From a virus: 64,000 nucleotides of DNA. How positions within the stretch are numbered: position 1 is the first letter of the stretch; each line of letters begins with the position of its first letter. The stretch is taken from IMG/VR virus record IMGVR_UViG_3300025133_000027, positions 1 to 64,000 of that record; one strand, written 5' to 3'. The notes below the pieces were generated by a model. The model made no database searches and was not told where the DNA came from. It was given only the letters and a program-made list of their open reading frames with translations. A program made the position numbers and the translations under genes. Of the stretch, positions 30,012-38,505 are shown one piece after another.

Positions 30012-30670
30012 AATTGTGGCCTATAGTTGGGATCATTGTCAGAACACCATTTTAGCTTAAATACACTCTGCGGCACTCGCTCCTTTAAATAGACCCCTTT
30101 GATAGTAGCTTGAATATCTCTTTCGGTCATCCCATAGAGATTACCTTGAGCTGTCTTATAGGCATGGTATTCATCCATAGCGAGGTATATGGATCTCATT
30201 CTCGGAGAAAGTGAAAGCATAAATTGTGTATTAGCATCAGTAGTTGGTTCATACCCACCAGAGGTATGAACTCTGTTTATTAGATGGTTTACTTCATGAA
30301 CTAGACAGTTTATCAATTTTAAATCTTCAGTTCTTTCAACTAGACATTCATCTTGTTCTATGGTGCGTAATCTATCTGGGTTCTCTAAGAGAAGATCTCC
30401 ATAGAATCTCGCTTTTGAGAGATAGATCCTAGTAGCGTCTGCTGCTGCATCAAATTTGTCTATTTTGTCAACTGTTAATATATAAGTTCTCTTAACGGAA
30501 TCAAAATTTTCGTAAAATGGTCTATCCTTAGATATGTCCTCACCTATAACATGTATTGGAACATTTCTAGATCTTATATATTCTGCGGTATTCCTGACTA
30601 CTTGGCTGTCATGAACCTTCATTTTCTTTAAAATGTTTAAAATTTGTGGATCTTTATTTCTGTTTATCAT
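30008..30670 (-). CDS. HExxH metallopeptidase-like protein
   Basis: 220 residues. LVHEVNHLINR (about 127-137) is a zincin HExxH motif; a possible third ligand lies in MDEYHAYKT (about 172-180). No signal peptide, so it acts in the cytoplasm if real. Heads the chain of YPVF-tail genes after a 27-residue gene with which it overlaps. Confidence 0.8.
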   Translation of the reverse strand: MINRNKDPQILNILKKMKVHDSQVVRNTAEYIRSRNVPIHVIGEDISKDRPFYENFDSVKRTYILTVDKIDKFDAAADATRIYLSKARFYGDLLLENPDRLRTIEQDECLVERTEDLKLINCLVHEVNHLINRVHTSGGYEPTTDANTQFMLSLSPRMRSIYLAMDEYHAYKTAQGNLYGMTERDIQATIKGVYLKERVPQSVFKLKWCSDNDPNYRPQL

Positions 30671-30750
30671 CTTGATTCAAGTCTCCTGGTTAGTTCTTCA
30701 ATAAGTTTAGCAGCTCTTATAATTCTTTCTTGCATTTCTCTCTTATACAT
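30667..30750 (-). CDS. 27-residue helical mini-protein
   Basis: MYKREMQERIIRAAKLIEEL..., 27 residues, strong ribosome site AGGAGGTTGGT and ATGA overlap with the metallopeptidase gene. Amphipathic helix. First gene after the minus-strand promoter, so it may mainly serve translational coupling. Confidence 0.6.
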   Translation of the reverse strand: MYKREMQERIIRAAKLIEELTRRLESR

Positions 30751-30772
30751 ACCAACCTCCTTTCTTGTTTCT

Positions 30773-30801
30773 ATTATAATATAATTATATTTTCTCGGCA
30801 A
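30773..30801 (-). promoter_or_regulatory. Minus-strand promoter
   Basis: On the minus strand TTGCCG, a 17-nt spacer and TATAAT, followed by AGAAACAAGAAAGGAGG. Shares the downstream AGAAACAAGAAAG with the promoter at 33884. Confidence 0.65.
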
Positions 30802-30849
30802 TAGTTTCAAACTTAGCAAACTATTTATTATACGAACGAGGAATTTTAA

Positions 30850-33141
30850 GTGATTAAAATCAAACTACAAACAAAAAATCTTACTCTAAGTGCAGAGGAA
30901 CAATCAGTAAGAAAAGTTCTGGCCGAATGGCAAGAAATAATGAATACTGCTGTCATCACGGAAGGTGTTCTTTATAAGCAGGGCATGAAAGATAACCAAC
31001 CTAATGGCCCAATTGCACAGTTGCAGATGAAATTAATTAAGCTAAAATTTATGAAAAAAGCCTCGCTGGGTGTTGATCAGAAATATCTTGGAACTTACGG
31101 GCTTTTAACCAAACGAGCTGTTAGAAATTTTCAAAAGAAAGCATTCCCGAATAAAAGAGACGAGTGGGACGGACAAGCTGGTAAAAGAACTCTTGATGCA
31201 CTAGGTGGTAAAGTACCGCCTGCAACAGGTTCTAGAACTAGAGCCCCTTCTACTAGACAGAGTTCAAGACTTGCAAAGCGAAAAGCAGGGACTAAAAAAT
31301 CTAAATATTTTAAAGGCAAAAAAAGACCTAATATATCATTTATCAAAAAAGCTCCATCTAGTTCAAAAATGACAACTCTTAAGCAGATTGCTATGGGGAA
31401 GCTTGGCGTAAGTGGGCAACTCAAAGCAGGTGGTAAAGGCCGTGAAGTAGAAGCTCTTAAAAGGTGGTTAGTCAGCGCTAAACTCTTTGAGGGTAACGAT
31501 CTAAGCGCGGTATATGGTTCGGGTAACGGAGCTATGACGTTGAACCTATATGATGAACATACGATAAATGCAGTTAAGAGGTATCAAGAACGGTTAAGTC
31601 TTGAAGTAACAGGAAAAATAAGCCAAGAAACTGCAATTGCGCTCATGCTTGGTATTCAACAGGTAAGACTTCCAAAAAAATCAAAAACACCACTTCGTTT
31701 TAGTGAAGAACCTAAACAAGCCAAACAAACCAAAAATATTATTTACACAAAAATATTTGGTGTACCAAACCCATCAAAGTTTGCAGTGGCAAGCATTCTA
31801 AAAAATAAAACTGATATGGTTGATCGAAGCTATCAACTAGCGTTAAGAAATGCTGTCACTAACAAAGACGAGCTTTATAGTTATATGTCTAAAGGATTCG
31901 CAACGGCTGTAAAAAATCAAGGCGGAAAAGGGGGAGCGGAATTTTATGGGTACTTTGCTGGTTTAGCCAGAAAAACGATTAAAGAAAAAGGATGGACTGT
32001 ATGGGATACTAAATTTAAAGAATTTGCATTGAACCCAATCATGTTGCGCGTTATGTCTGGCAACAATATTGACTCGGAAAAAGTGCGTTACCTCGTATCA
32101 AGTATTTTTGATATAGATACTTTAAATGCTCAAATGTTTGCTTCAAAAATGAAGAGTAATAAAACTGAATTCACAAAAAAGGAACAAAAAGTTATTAGAT
32201 ACCTTGGTGGGGAGAATAGCTATTTAGCATTCAACTTAAGAAAGACAGAACTATCTTGGGTGCTTGCATGTGGAAGAAAGAATTCTGGTTCTGGTAAGTG
32301 CAAAGCACTCAAAGAGAGAAACATAAATAACCTATCTGAAATGATTCACCCAAGCGACTTGGTTTTGAAGAAATGGAGAGCTACATCTGGCCACCTAGAT
32401 GTTTATAAAAACATAAAAGGAAAAATTAATAAAGATATAGAAAAATTGATAAATCAAAGGGAGCTTTATAAATTAAAAAACCAATCTAACTGGACTCAAA
32501 TCAATAGAATACTCCAAGTTTTCAAAGAGATTGGAAAAGGACAAAATAAAGATATACGACAGGCTAGAGACATGGGGCCTTTGCCTATTGGTGTCTATAG
32601 AGTCTCTGATTATCAAGAGAAAAGTCATAAGAGCTTCGAGGGGCATTTCAGCAGAAACATGTCAACAAAAGTTAGTGAACAGTGGAAAATAATTAAAAGT
32701 CAAAAAGAAAGAAACTTATTGATAAAACTAATGAAAAAATTTAACTTTGTGCCATCTAGGGCACGAGACTCCAAGTCAACTGTCGGAGCTGATGGTAAGA
32801 GATACAGAGGTAGACGACCCACTACTTGGAATGTAAGCTCTTTAACTTCAGCAGCTTATGCGTGGGGTCGTCAGAGGATGTGGTTGACCAAACTAAACGT
32901 TCCCGATCCGAAAGCTAGAAAAAGAAGCGGATTTTCAATTCACGGCGGCGCTGCTTTCGGCTCTTCTGGGTGTATCGACTTAGGCCCAGCTATGGGTAAT
33001 TTTTCTAGCTTTTATAAAAAAGCGGTAGGTAAGTCTGACATATTACTAATTTCAACCGCTGGAAACCTTCCTAACAGGGTTTCTAAGAAGTATTACTTAG
33101 GCAAAGAAGTTGGTAGCAACGTAGAAGGGGCATCTGTTTAG
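30850..33141 (+). CDS. Peptidoglycan-binding YkuD L,D-transpeptidase-like protein
   Basis: 763 residues. Two PG_binding_1-like repeats (about 54-118 and 198-268), a long central helical region, then a YkuD-type domain starting at GPLPIGVYRV (about 575) with catalytic-type motif HGGAAFGSSGCIDLG (about 697-711), including His and Cys. YkuD enzymes cross-link or cleave murein at D-amino acids. An LAE site at residues 24-26 after a helical start may be a prohead-protease cleavage site. Without a signal peptide it must reach murein through the virion or after lysis. Confidence 0.8.
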   Translation: MIKIKLQTKNLTLSAEEQSVRKVLAEWQEIMNTAVITEGVLYKQGMKDNQPNGPIAQLQMKLIKLKFMKKASLGVDQKYLGTYGLLTKRAVRNFQKKAFPNKRDEWDGQAGKRTLDALGGKVPPATGSRTRAPSTRQSSRLAKRKAGTKKSKYFKGKKRPNISFIKKAPSSSKMTTLKQIAMGKLGVSGQLKAGGKGREVEALKRWLVSAKLFEGNDLSAVYGSGNGAMTLNLYDEHTINAVKRYQERLSLEVTGKISQETAIALMLGIQQVRLPKKSKTPLRFSEEPKQAKQTKNIIYTKIFGVPNPSKFAVASILKNKTDMVDRSYQLALRNAVTNKDELYSYMSKGFATAVKNQGGKGGAEFYGYFAGLARKTIKEKGWTVWDTKFKEFALNPIMLRVMSGNNIDSEKVRYLVSSIFDIDTLNAQMFASKMKSNKTEFTKKEQKVIRYLGGENSYLAFNLRKTELSWVLACGRKNSGSGKCKALKERNINNLSEMIHPSDLVLKKWRATSGHLDVYKNIKGKINKDIEKLINQRELYKLKNQSNWTQINRILQVFKEIGKGQNKDIRQARDMGPLPIGVYRVSDYQEKSHKSFEGHFSRNMSTKVSEQWKIIKSQKERNLLIKLMKKFNFVPSRARDSKSTVGADGKRYRGRRPTTWNVSSLTSAAYAWGRQRMWLTKLNVPDPKARKRSGFSIHGGAAFGSSGCIDLGPAMGNFSSFYKKAVGKSDILLISTAGNLPNRVSKKYYLGKEVGSNVEGASV

Positions 33142-33806
33142 GATTTATGCACATAAACTAGAATCCCGTTCTTGATTCTATCGAACATTTCTTCTGCAAG
33201 ACTATCGGGTAACATAAAACAACCTGCGCTATGAGTCATACCGTTTGCAGGATGAAAAACGATTCCCCTTTTCAGCGCATTATTATTAATACCACTTTCC
33301 AAACCTTTTAATCTTAAGCTGTAACCATACTTTCCATCATAAGTATTCAAGGTTACAAAACTACCTTTCGAGGACAAATAACTATTTGGAGTATTTGAAA
33401 ACCTACTAGCATATCTCCCTCCAGTCCTAGAAGCATGAGAGACTTTAGATCTAAAAACTGTTTTGTTTTCTTTAGTGTCATAAAGCCAGAATCTTTTAGA
33501 TGTGTATGGTAGATCAAAATTGATTATTGCGATGTATCTTTTATTCTTAACGTATCGCCTAAACTTTCTCTGTTCTTTCTTTGCGATATTAAATATGTTT
33601 TTATCAGTATTGTGTTTTACGTTTGTGCTGTTGTTCGAATTGCTATTTATTTTTATTGTTGCTGAATTCTTTCTAGCCAGTGGCTCATAATAACTGTTTG
33701 CAGTGTTTTTATTGCAATCAGATTCAAGTAACCAATTACATACATGAGAATCATCGTTACCACAAGCAACGAACATTAATAAGGACATTAGTACTAGTTT
33801 TTTCAT
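33138..33806 (-). CDS. Lipoprotein with YkuD_2-type L,D-transpeptidase domain
   Basis: 222 residues from ATG 33806 (GAGGTGATAGAA upstream). Lipoprotein signal MKKLVLMSLLMFVACGN with lipobox FVAC. The C-terminal domain ends with FHPANGMTHSAGCFMLP (about 181-197), the HSxGCF catalytic pattern of the YkuD_2 family. A phage-encoded periplasmic murein-modifying lipoprotein could alter the wall against competitors or aid lysis. Convergent with the preceding YkuD gene, 4-base overlap. Confidence 0.82.
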   Translation of the reverse strand: MKKLVLMSLLMFVACGNDDSHVCNWLLESDCNKNTANSYYEPLARKNSATIKINSNSNNSTNVKHNTDKNIFNIAKKEQRKFRRYVKNKRYIAIINFDLPYTSKRFWLYDTKENKTVFRSKVSHASRTGGRYASRFSNTPNSYLSSKGSFVTLNTYDGKYGYSLRLKGLESGINNNALKRGIVFHPANGMTHSAGCFMLPDSLAEEMFDRIKNGILVYVHKS

Positions 33807-33883
33807 TTCTATCACCTCTTAAATGACTATTTTATTTTAACCACTAGAAACTCTCTAGTGCCTCGCCTTTCTTTCTTGTTTCT

Positions 33884-33912
33884 ATTATACTAAATATTTC
33901 GTGGCGAATCAA
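33884..33912 (-). promoter_or_regulatory. Minus-strand promoter of lipoprotein gene
   Basis: TTGATT, a 17-nt spacer and TATAAT on the minus strand, followed by AGAAACAAGAAAG. The transcript leader has a 7-bp hairpin CACTAGA/TCTAGTG. Confidence 0.75.
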
Positions 33913-34009
33913 CTAGAAAAAACTTGGGCTTGGTAAAAGCAAAAGTCACTAAATTCAGCGGAAATAAATCTGCTGAACTAATCACAAGAAAAACAGAACT
34001 ATTTACTAT

Positions 34010-34759
34010 ATGAAGAAACTTAAACGAATTTTAAAACTAGCAGAAATCAATTATGTCAATGCCAGAAACCCACATAGACATATTCCAAATAGAAATATTA
34101 TCCGTGCCAATACTATGTTTATGCTGTCCATTCTAAAAGCTAATATCCAAATAAGAGACATATTCGGTTTACATATAGGAAGAGATGAGTGGCTTAAGTC
34201 AACATTTGATATTGTAAAACAAGTTTCATTATTATCAAAATCTAAAATAAAAAAATTCTTAGGGAATGGTGCTTTCGGTGCAGCTTTTGAACTTGACAAC
34301 GGCAGGGTTTTGAAAATCGGGCGTATCCTGGATCAGGAAACCTCAAGAAAAAGTTATACTGGTATCCTATATGGTAAGTATGATGAACCAGAATTTAAAG
34401 ATATTTCAGTCAAAAATACGCTCCCGGTATTTGATAGTGGCGTCATTAAGAGACCTAGCAATTGGATTAACCGTAATCTTCAATGGTCTGAAATACCTCT
34501 CCTGAAGATGCTAGATTGGGAACAAAAGGAAGCCTGGGACGAGTTATCTGATCTACTTCATTTTATTGATGACCCTCAAGAAATTGCGAGTGTAATCGAT
34601 ATCATGGACACCAATATATTAGATAAAATCGGTGATAAAGAATCTATCATCAAAGCATTAGAAGCAACCTGCACTCTTGAGGGCGATCTTGGTGATGTTC
34701 ATGCAGATAATGTAGGACAGTTTATTCAGTCGGGAGAATTTGTCGTATTCGACAACTAA
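34010..34759 (+). CDS. Minimal kinase-like protein with LxE leader
   Basis: 249 residues. Leader MKKLKRILKLAE, then a helical segment with RNPHR.IPNRNI. Kinase-like features in order: glycine loop GNGAFG (85-90), VLKIG with the ATP-binding Lys (100-104), APH/kinase-type catalytic loop GDVHADN (228-234) and a metal-binding FD (247-248), at which the protein ends. This resembles aminoglycoside phosphotransferase-like kinases cut short after the DFG equivalent. First of three tandem paralogs. Target unknown; injection into the host is inferred from the leader. Confidence 0.75.
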   Translation: MKKLKRILKLAEINYVNARNPHRHIPNRNIIRANTMFMLSILKANIQIRDIFGLHIGRDEWLKSTFDIVKQVSLLSKSKIKKFLGNGAFGAAFELDNGRVLKIGRILDQETSRKSYTGILYGKYDEPEFKDISVKNTLPVFDSGVIKRPSNWINRNLQWSEIPLLKMLDWEQKEAWDELSDLLHFIDDPQEIASVIDIMDTNILDKIGDKESIIKALEATCTLEGDLGDVHADNVGQFIQSGEFVVFDN

Positions 34760-34770
34760 ACTATTATACT

Positions 34771-35637
34771 ATGAATGATCTAAAAAGAATATTATTGTTA
34801 GCAGAAATTAACTATATTGATGACAGAAATCCTCAAAGACAGGTTCTAAACAGGAACAACATTCGCTCAAACACATTGTATCTCTATAAAAAGCTTTTAC
34901 ATAATTTTCATCTTAGAAAAGTTTTTAGAATCAATAGTCCAAGAAATGTAAATCTAGATGTTGACGAGTACAAGAAAGAAATTCTTAAAGTTATATTTAA
35001 TATTGTAATTCAAGTCCCTCTACTTTCTCAATATAGAATCGTAAGCGTCCTTGGATCTGGTGAACTTGGGTTGGTTCTTGAAATAAAGAATGGACGAGCA
35101 TTAAAGATTGGATACGAGACAGCCTGGGAAACTCCCAAAGAGAAAAGTGTTGCTATCACATATAATATGAATGGCGAAGATCCTGATATCCTTACTTTAA
35201 ATAAAAACCTGTTACCTATTTTTGGAAATGGAACAATCAAAGTAGATAAGAAGTCTACTCTATACTTCAAAGATCGCTATGCTTTTGGGAAGGAAGGCTC
35301 TAATATGTATTGGACAGAGATTCCTCTCTTGCAAATGCTTTCTATTGATGAAAAGCACATCTGGGATAGCGTTCATTATAATACAAAGACATATCTAATG
35401 AATCTTGGAAAGGAACATTTGTTTAAAAATCCTCAAGAATTAGAATCTGAAATTATTGAAGATCTTATTAAATGGTCTACAACTAGGACACTTAGCACAG
35501 ACGATCGACAGGTTCTCTCAAGAATGATGAAAGCTGTTCTTGCTCAGGTTAAAGTTGATGGCCATTTTAAAGATGCCCACGGTGACAACGTAGGTAAGTT
35601 TATTCAGTCCGGTGATTATGTAGTCTTTGACAATTAG
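34771..35637 (+). CDS. Minimal kinase-like protein with LxE leader
   Basis: 288 residues. Leader MNDLKRILLLAE; RNPQRQVLNRN follows. Glycine loop LGSGELG, ALKIG, catalytic loop KDAHGDN and terminal VVFDN. Has a longer insert between hinge and catalytic loop than the first paralog. 11 bases after it; likely one operon. Confidence 0.75.
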   Translation: MNDLKRILLLAEINYIDDRNPQRQVLNRNNIRSNTLYLYKKLLHNFHLRKVFRINSPRNVNLDVDEYKKEILKVIFNIVIQVPLLSQYRIVSVLGSGELGLVLEIKNGRALKIGYETAWETPKEKSVAITYNMNGEDPDILTLNKNLLPIFGNGTIKVDKKSTLYFKDRYAFGKEGSNMYWTEIPLLQMLSIDEKHIWDSVHYNTKTYLMNLGKEHLFKNPQELESEIIEDLIKWSTTRTLSTDDRQVLSRMMKAVLAQVKVDGHFKDAHGDNVGKFIQSGDYVVFDN

Positions 35638-35644
35638 GAGAAGT

Positions 35645-36508
35645 ATGGATAACTTAGAAAGAATATTGCGTTTAGCCGAGATCAACTATGTTTCTGGAAG
35701 AAACCCTCAGAGGTATGTTCCGAATAGGAATATCCTTAGGTATAACTTCAACAGAATTATTGAAATATCAAAAGACCATCAGGCAAATACTTTTGCAAAG
35801 AATCTAGGAATAGCTGCAATAGAAAAAAGGGATCCATATGGCTGGATGGGTCTTTCTTATGAAGCAACTCCCAAGAAGGTGTTCACATTACTAACAAAAA
35901 TTCCATTGCTATCACAATACAAGATCGAAAAGATGCTCGGAATGGGATATTTTGGAGTTGTTTTTAAACTATCTAATGGTAGAGCACTTAAAATTTCTAG
36001 AGAAATCACGCAAGATTATTCAGAGAATGGTAAGTATGTTGGGATAACTTATGGAGATGATAAAGTCCATCAGATGTCAGTCTCAACTTTTGCTGTTTTT
36101 GATCATGGAGAATTTGATGAGGAAGGACTAAAAGGATCATGGTCCGAAATTCCGCTTATAGAACCTCTTAAGAGAAATGATAAGGAGCTCTGGAGACAAA
36201 CTGGTTTTGGTTTCGGCTATCTAGCACGGAAACAAAAAATTGCATTTCATAACGCCATGGATAGTGATGACGAAGATAAGATGATGCATGAAATATTCAA
36301 CCTAGGAATTCCGAAGTATCAAACTGTTTGGGTTGGTGGTCCAGAATATAAAGACTATGCAGAAACATATGGTATAAGAAAAACTCGAAATATGATCAGA
36401 GCTTATATGACAAGATATAAAATTGATGGACACGTAAATGATGCTCATGATGGCAATGTTGGAACACTAATCCAAGATCCAGACGTTTACGTTATTTTTG
36501 ATAACTAG
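35645..36508 (+). CDS. Minimal kinase-like protein with LxE leader
   Basis: 287 residues from ATG 35645 (TTAGGAGAAGT upstream). Leader MDNLERILRLAE, then RNPQRYVPNRNIL. Glycine loop LGMGYFG, ALKIS, catalytic loop NDAHDGN and terminal VIFDN. All catalytic-type residues are retained across the family, arguing for activity. Confidence 0.75.
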   Translation: MDNLERILRLAEINYVSGRNPQRYVPNRNILRYNFNRIIEISKDHQANTFAKNLGIAAIEKRDPYGWMGLSYEATPKKVFTLLTKIPLLSQYKIEKMLGMGYFGVVFKLSNGRALKISREITQDYSENGKYVGITYGDDKVHQMSVSTFAVFDHGEFDEEGLKGSWSEIPLIEPLKRNDKELWRQTGFGFGYLARKQKIAFHNAMDSDDEDKMMHEIFNLGIPKYQTVWVGGPEYKDYAETYGIRKTRNMIRAYMTRYKIDGHVNDAHDGNVGTLIQDPDVYVIFDN

Positions 36509-36516
36509 GGATAATT

Positions 36517-38505
36517 ATGACAATCAAACTTATCATAGAAAGTAAAAAACTGCTTCTTGAAAAAACACTAGAACAAGTCGAAGAACGCTTTAAATCGAAG
36601 AGATTTCTTAGGCTCATGGATAAACTATATGGCGATGATCCAGATACTATGCAGTCATACCATATGAGCTCTATCACAGTAATCCGAAGACAAATTCCTA
36701 ATGACATACCAGAGAAGGATAAAGCTGAAGCTTTAGATTGGCTTATTAGCCAAGTTATCAAAGCTCAAAAAATACCAGATGTTTATAGTGGCTTCCTAAA
36801 TGTTAAACAAGATCTAGAGTTTTTCTATCTAATCAAAAACTCAGGGCAATCAAGATTCTTGAGCGTTAAGTCTCTTATGAAGGTTGCTCAATGGGATGAA
36901 CTTGAGGATATCGTTGACGATGCCCAGCCTAAGTACGAAGAGTGGGATAATGAAAAGCAAGAGAAGGAGCTTGCTAAAAACGGCGGTGGTGAAGGTGTTA
37001 ATCATATTGTAAAAGACAATCCTGATTGGGATGTTTATATCCCTGAAACTCAATTAGCTGCACGGTTTCTCGGAAGGGGCACAAATTGGTGTACAGCAAC
37101 CAATCCAAAGACTTCAAGAAACTATTATGATCAATATCATACAGAAGAAAGTCCTTTATATATCTTTATCAGCAAAGCTAATCCCACTGATAAATATCAG
37201 TTCTCATACGCTAAACATGATTTTGCTAATAAATCAAATAAACAAGCCAAAAGACCTAAATTTCTTGAATTAAATGAAATAATTAAAAATATTGGTGAAC
37301 CTATAATCACTTCGTTTAATCTTAATAAAGCGAATAAATATGTTTTTAAAAAATTAAAAAATGGTGGCTATTCGTATTTTGTGGGTAATGTAAAGAAGTG
37401 GTATTTAAAAGGAGACCTCCATCGTGAGGACGGACCTGCTTTTATTGATTCTGATGGTTCTCAGTTCTGGTATTTAAAGGGTAAACTTCATCGAGAAAAC
37501 GGTCCTGCTGTTGAATATCAAAATGGGGAAAAGGAATGGTATCTGAAAGGTAAGCGCCATAACAGAAATGGCCCTGCTATAGAATATGTGCATGGTGGAA
37601 AAAAGTGGTTCATAAATGGTATGCAGTATACCGAATCAGGTTTTAATTTAAAAGAATGCAAGGGAAGTAAAAATATGAAGAGGCAAGAACCAAAAGAACT
37701 TAACGAATCAAGTTCAATGATCGGAATGACTATCAGAGAAGGTTACGAACTTCTTAAATCTTTTGAAGGAAAAAATCTTATCTTCTTTGATACCGAAACT
37801 ACTGGCTTGCATCCGAAAAACTCACAGATTACAGAAGTTGCTGTATTTGTTGGTCATCTTCCAAGCTGGTCTGAGGGTATAAATGAGTCATCATTTATTA
37901 AATTTCATGAAAAAGCAAAGCTTACTCAGCAAAGTCTTGGTAAACTTAAAGAAAAAATGTATGGTGATAAGACTTATCGTGAACTACTTCGTATGACGAA
38001 TTATGGTCAACACGGAAAGAAGTATCTTCTTGAAGGAGTAATGCTAAAAGATCTAAAAGACTTCATTGAACAGTTTGAAGATCCAGTTTATGTAGCTCAG
38101 AACGCACAGTTTGATATGAAAATGATAAACACAAGATTAGCATCATATGGATTGGAACCTTTAAACAGGGCTCCTGTTCTTGATACTAAATCAATTTTGT
38201 CTTTCTTCTTGAAACCAATATTTATGACATCAAAAAAGAATACAAGAACCTATGATGTTAGCACAAGGGTTCCCGAGAAACGTGGTTCTATGTCAACAAG
38301 TCTCGGTGATATAGCAGCCGCTTTCGAAATCTCAAATGATAACTGGCACTCCGCTGACGCTGATGTTCTTATGATGATTAATGTGTTGCAACAAGCTGTA
38401 AAAATATTCGAACTTGAAGAGTATGATATAGAACAAGCTAATCAACTCGCAAGCGGAGAGCAGAAGAGTTATGTAGATAAGGGGAATAGGCACTATGTCA
38501 ATTAA
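36517..38505 (+). CDS. WCTA / HREDGPA protein fused to DnaQ-like exonuclease
   Basis: 662 residues. Leader MTIKLIIESKKLLLE; helical part; WCTA domain (VYIPETQLAARFLGRGTNWC about 169-188, SPLYIFISKA about 210-220); four HRE-type repeats (about 300-370); second linker; then a DEDDh exonuclease domain with FFDTETTGLHP (about 423-433), NAQFDMKMI (about 528-536) and HSADAD (about 611-616). DEDDh enzymes digest DNA or RNA 3' to 5'. A nuclease with a capsid-type leader would be delivered with the genome. Overlaps the next gene by 11 bases. Confidence 0.82.
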   Translation: MTIKLIIESKKLLLEKTLEQVEERFKSKRFLRLMDKLYGDDPDTMQSYHMSSITVIRRQIPNDIPEKDKAEALDWLISQVIKAQKIPDVYSGFLNVKQDLEFFYLIKNSGQSRFLSVKSLMKVAQWDELEDIVDDAQPKYEEWDNEKQEKELAKNGGGEGVNHIVKDNPDWDVYIPETQLAARFLGRGTNWCTATNPKTSRNYYDQYHTEESPLYIFISKANPTDKYQFSYAKHDFANKSNKQAKRPKFLELNEIIKNIGEPIITSFNLNKANKYVFKKLKNGGYSYFVGNVKKWYLKGDLHREDGPAFIDSDGSQFWYLKGKLHRENGPAVEYQNGEKEWYLKGKRHNRNGPAIEYVHGGKKWFINGMQYTESGFNLKECKGSKNMKRQEPKELNESSSMIGMTIREGYELLKSFEGKNLIFFDTETTGLHPKNSQITEVAVFVGHLPSWSEGINESSFIKFHEKAKLTQQSLGKLKEKMYGDKTYRELLRMTNYGQHGKKYLLEGVMLKDLKDFIEQFEDPVYVAQNAQFDMKMINTRLASYGLEPLNRAPVLDTKSILSFFLKPIFMTSKKNTRTYDVSTRVPEKRGSMSTSLGDIAAAFEISNDNWHSADADVLMMINVLQQAVKIFELEEYDIEQANQLASGEQKSYVDKGNRHYVN

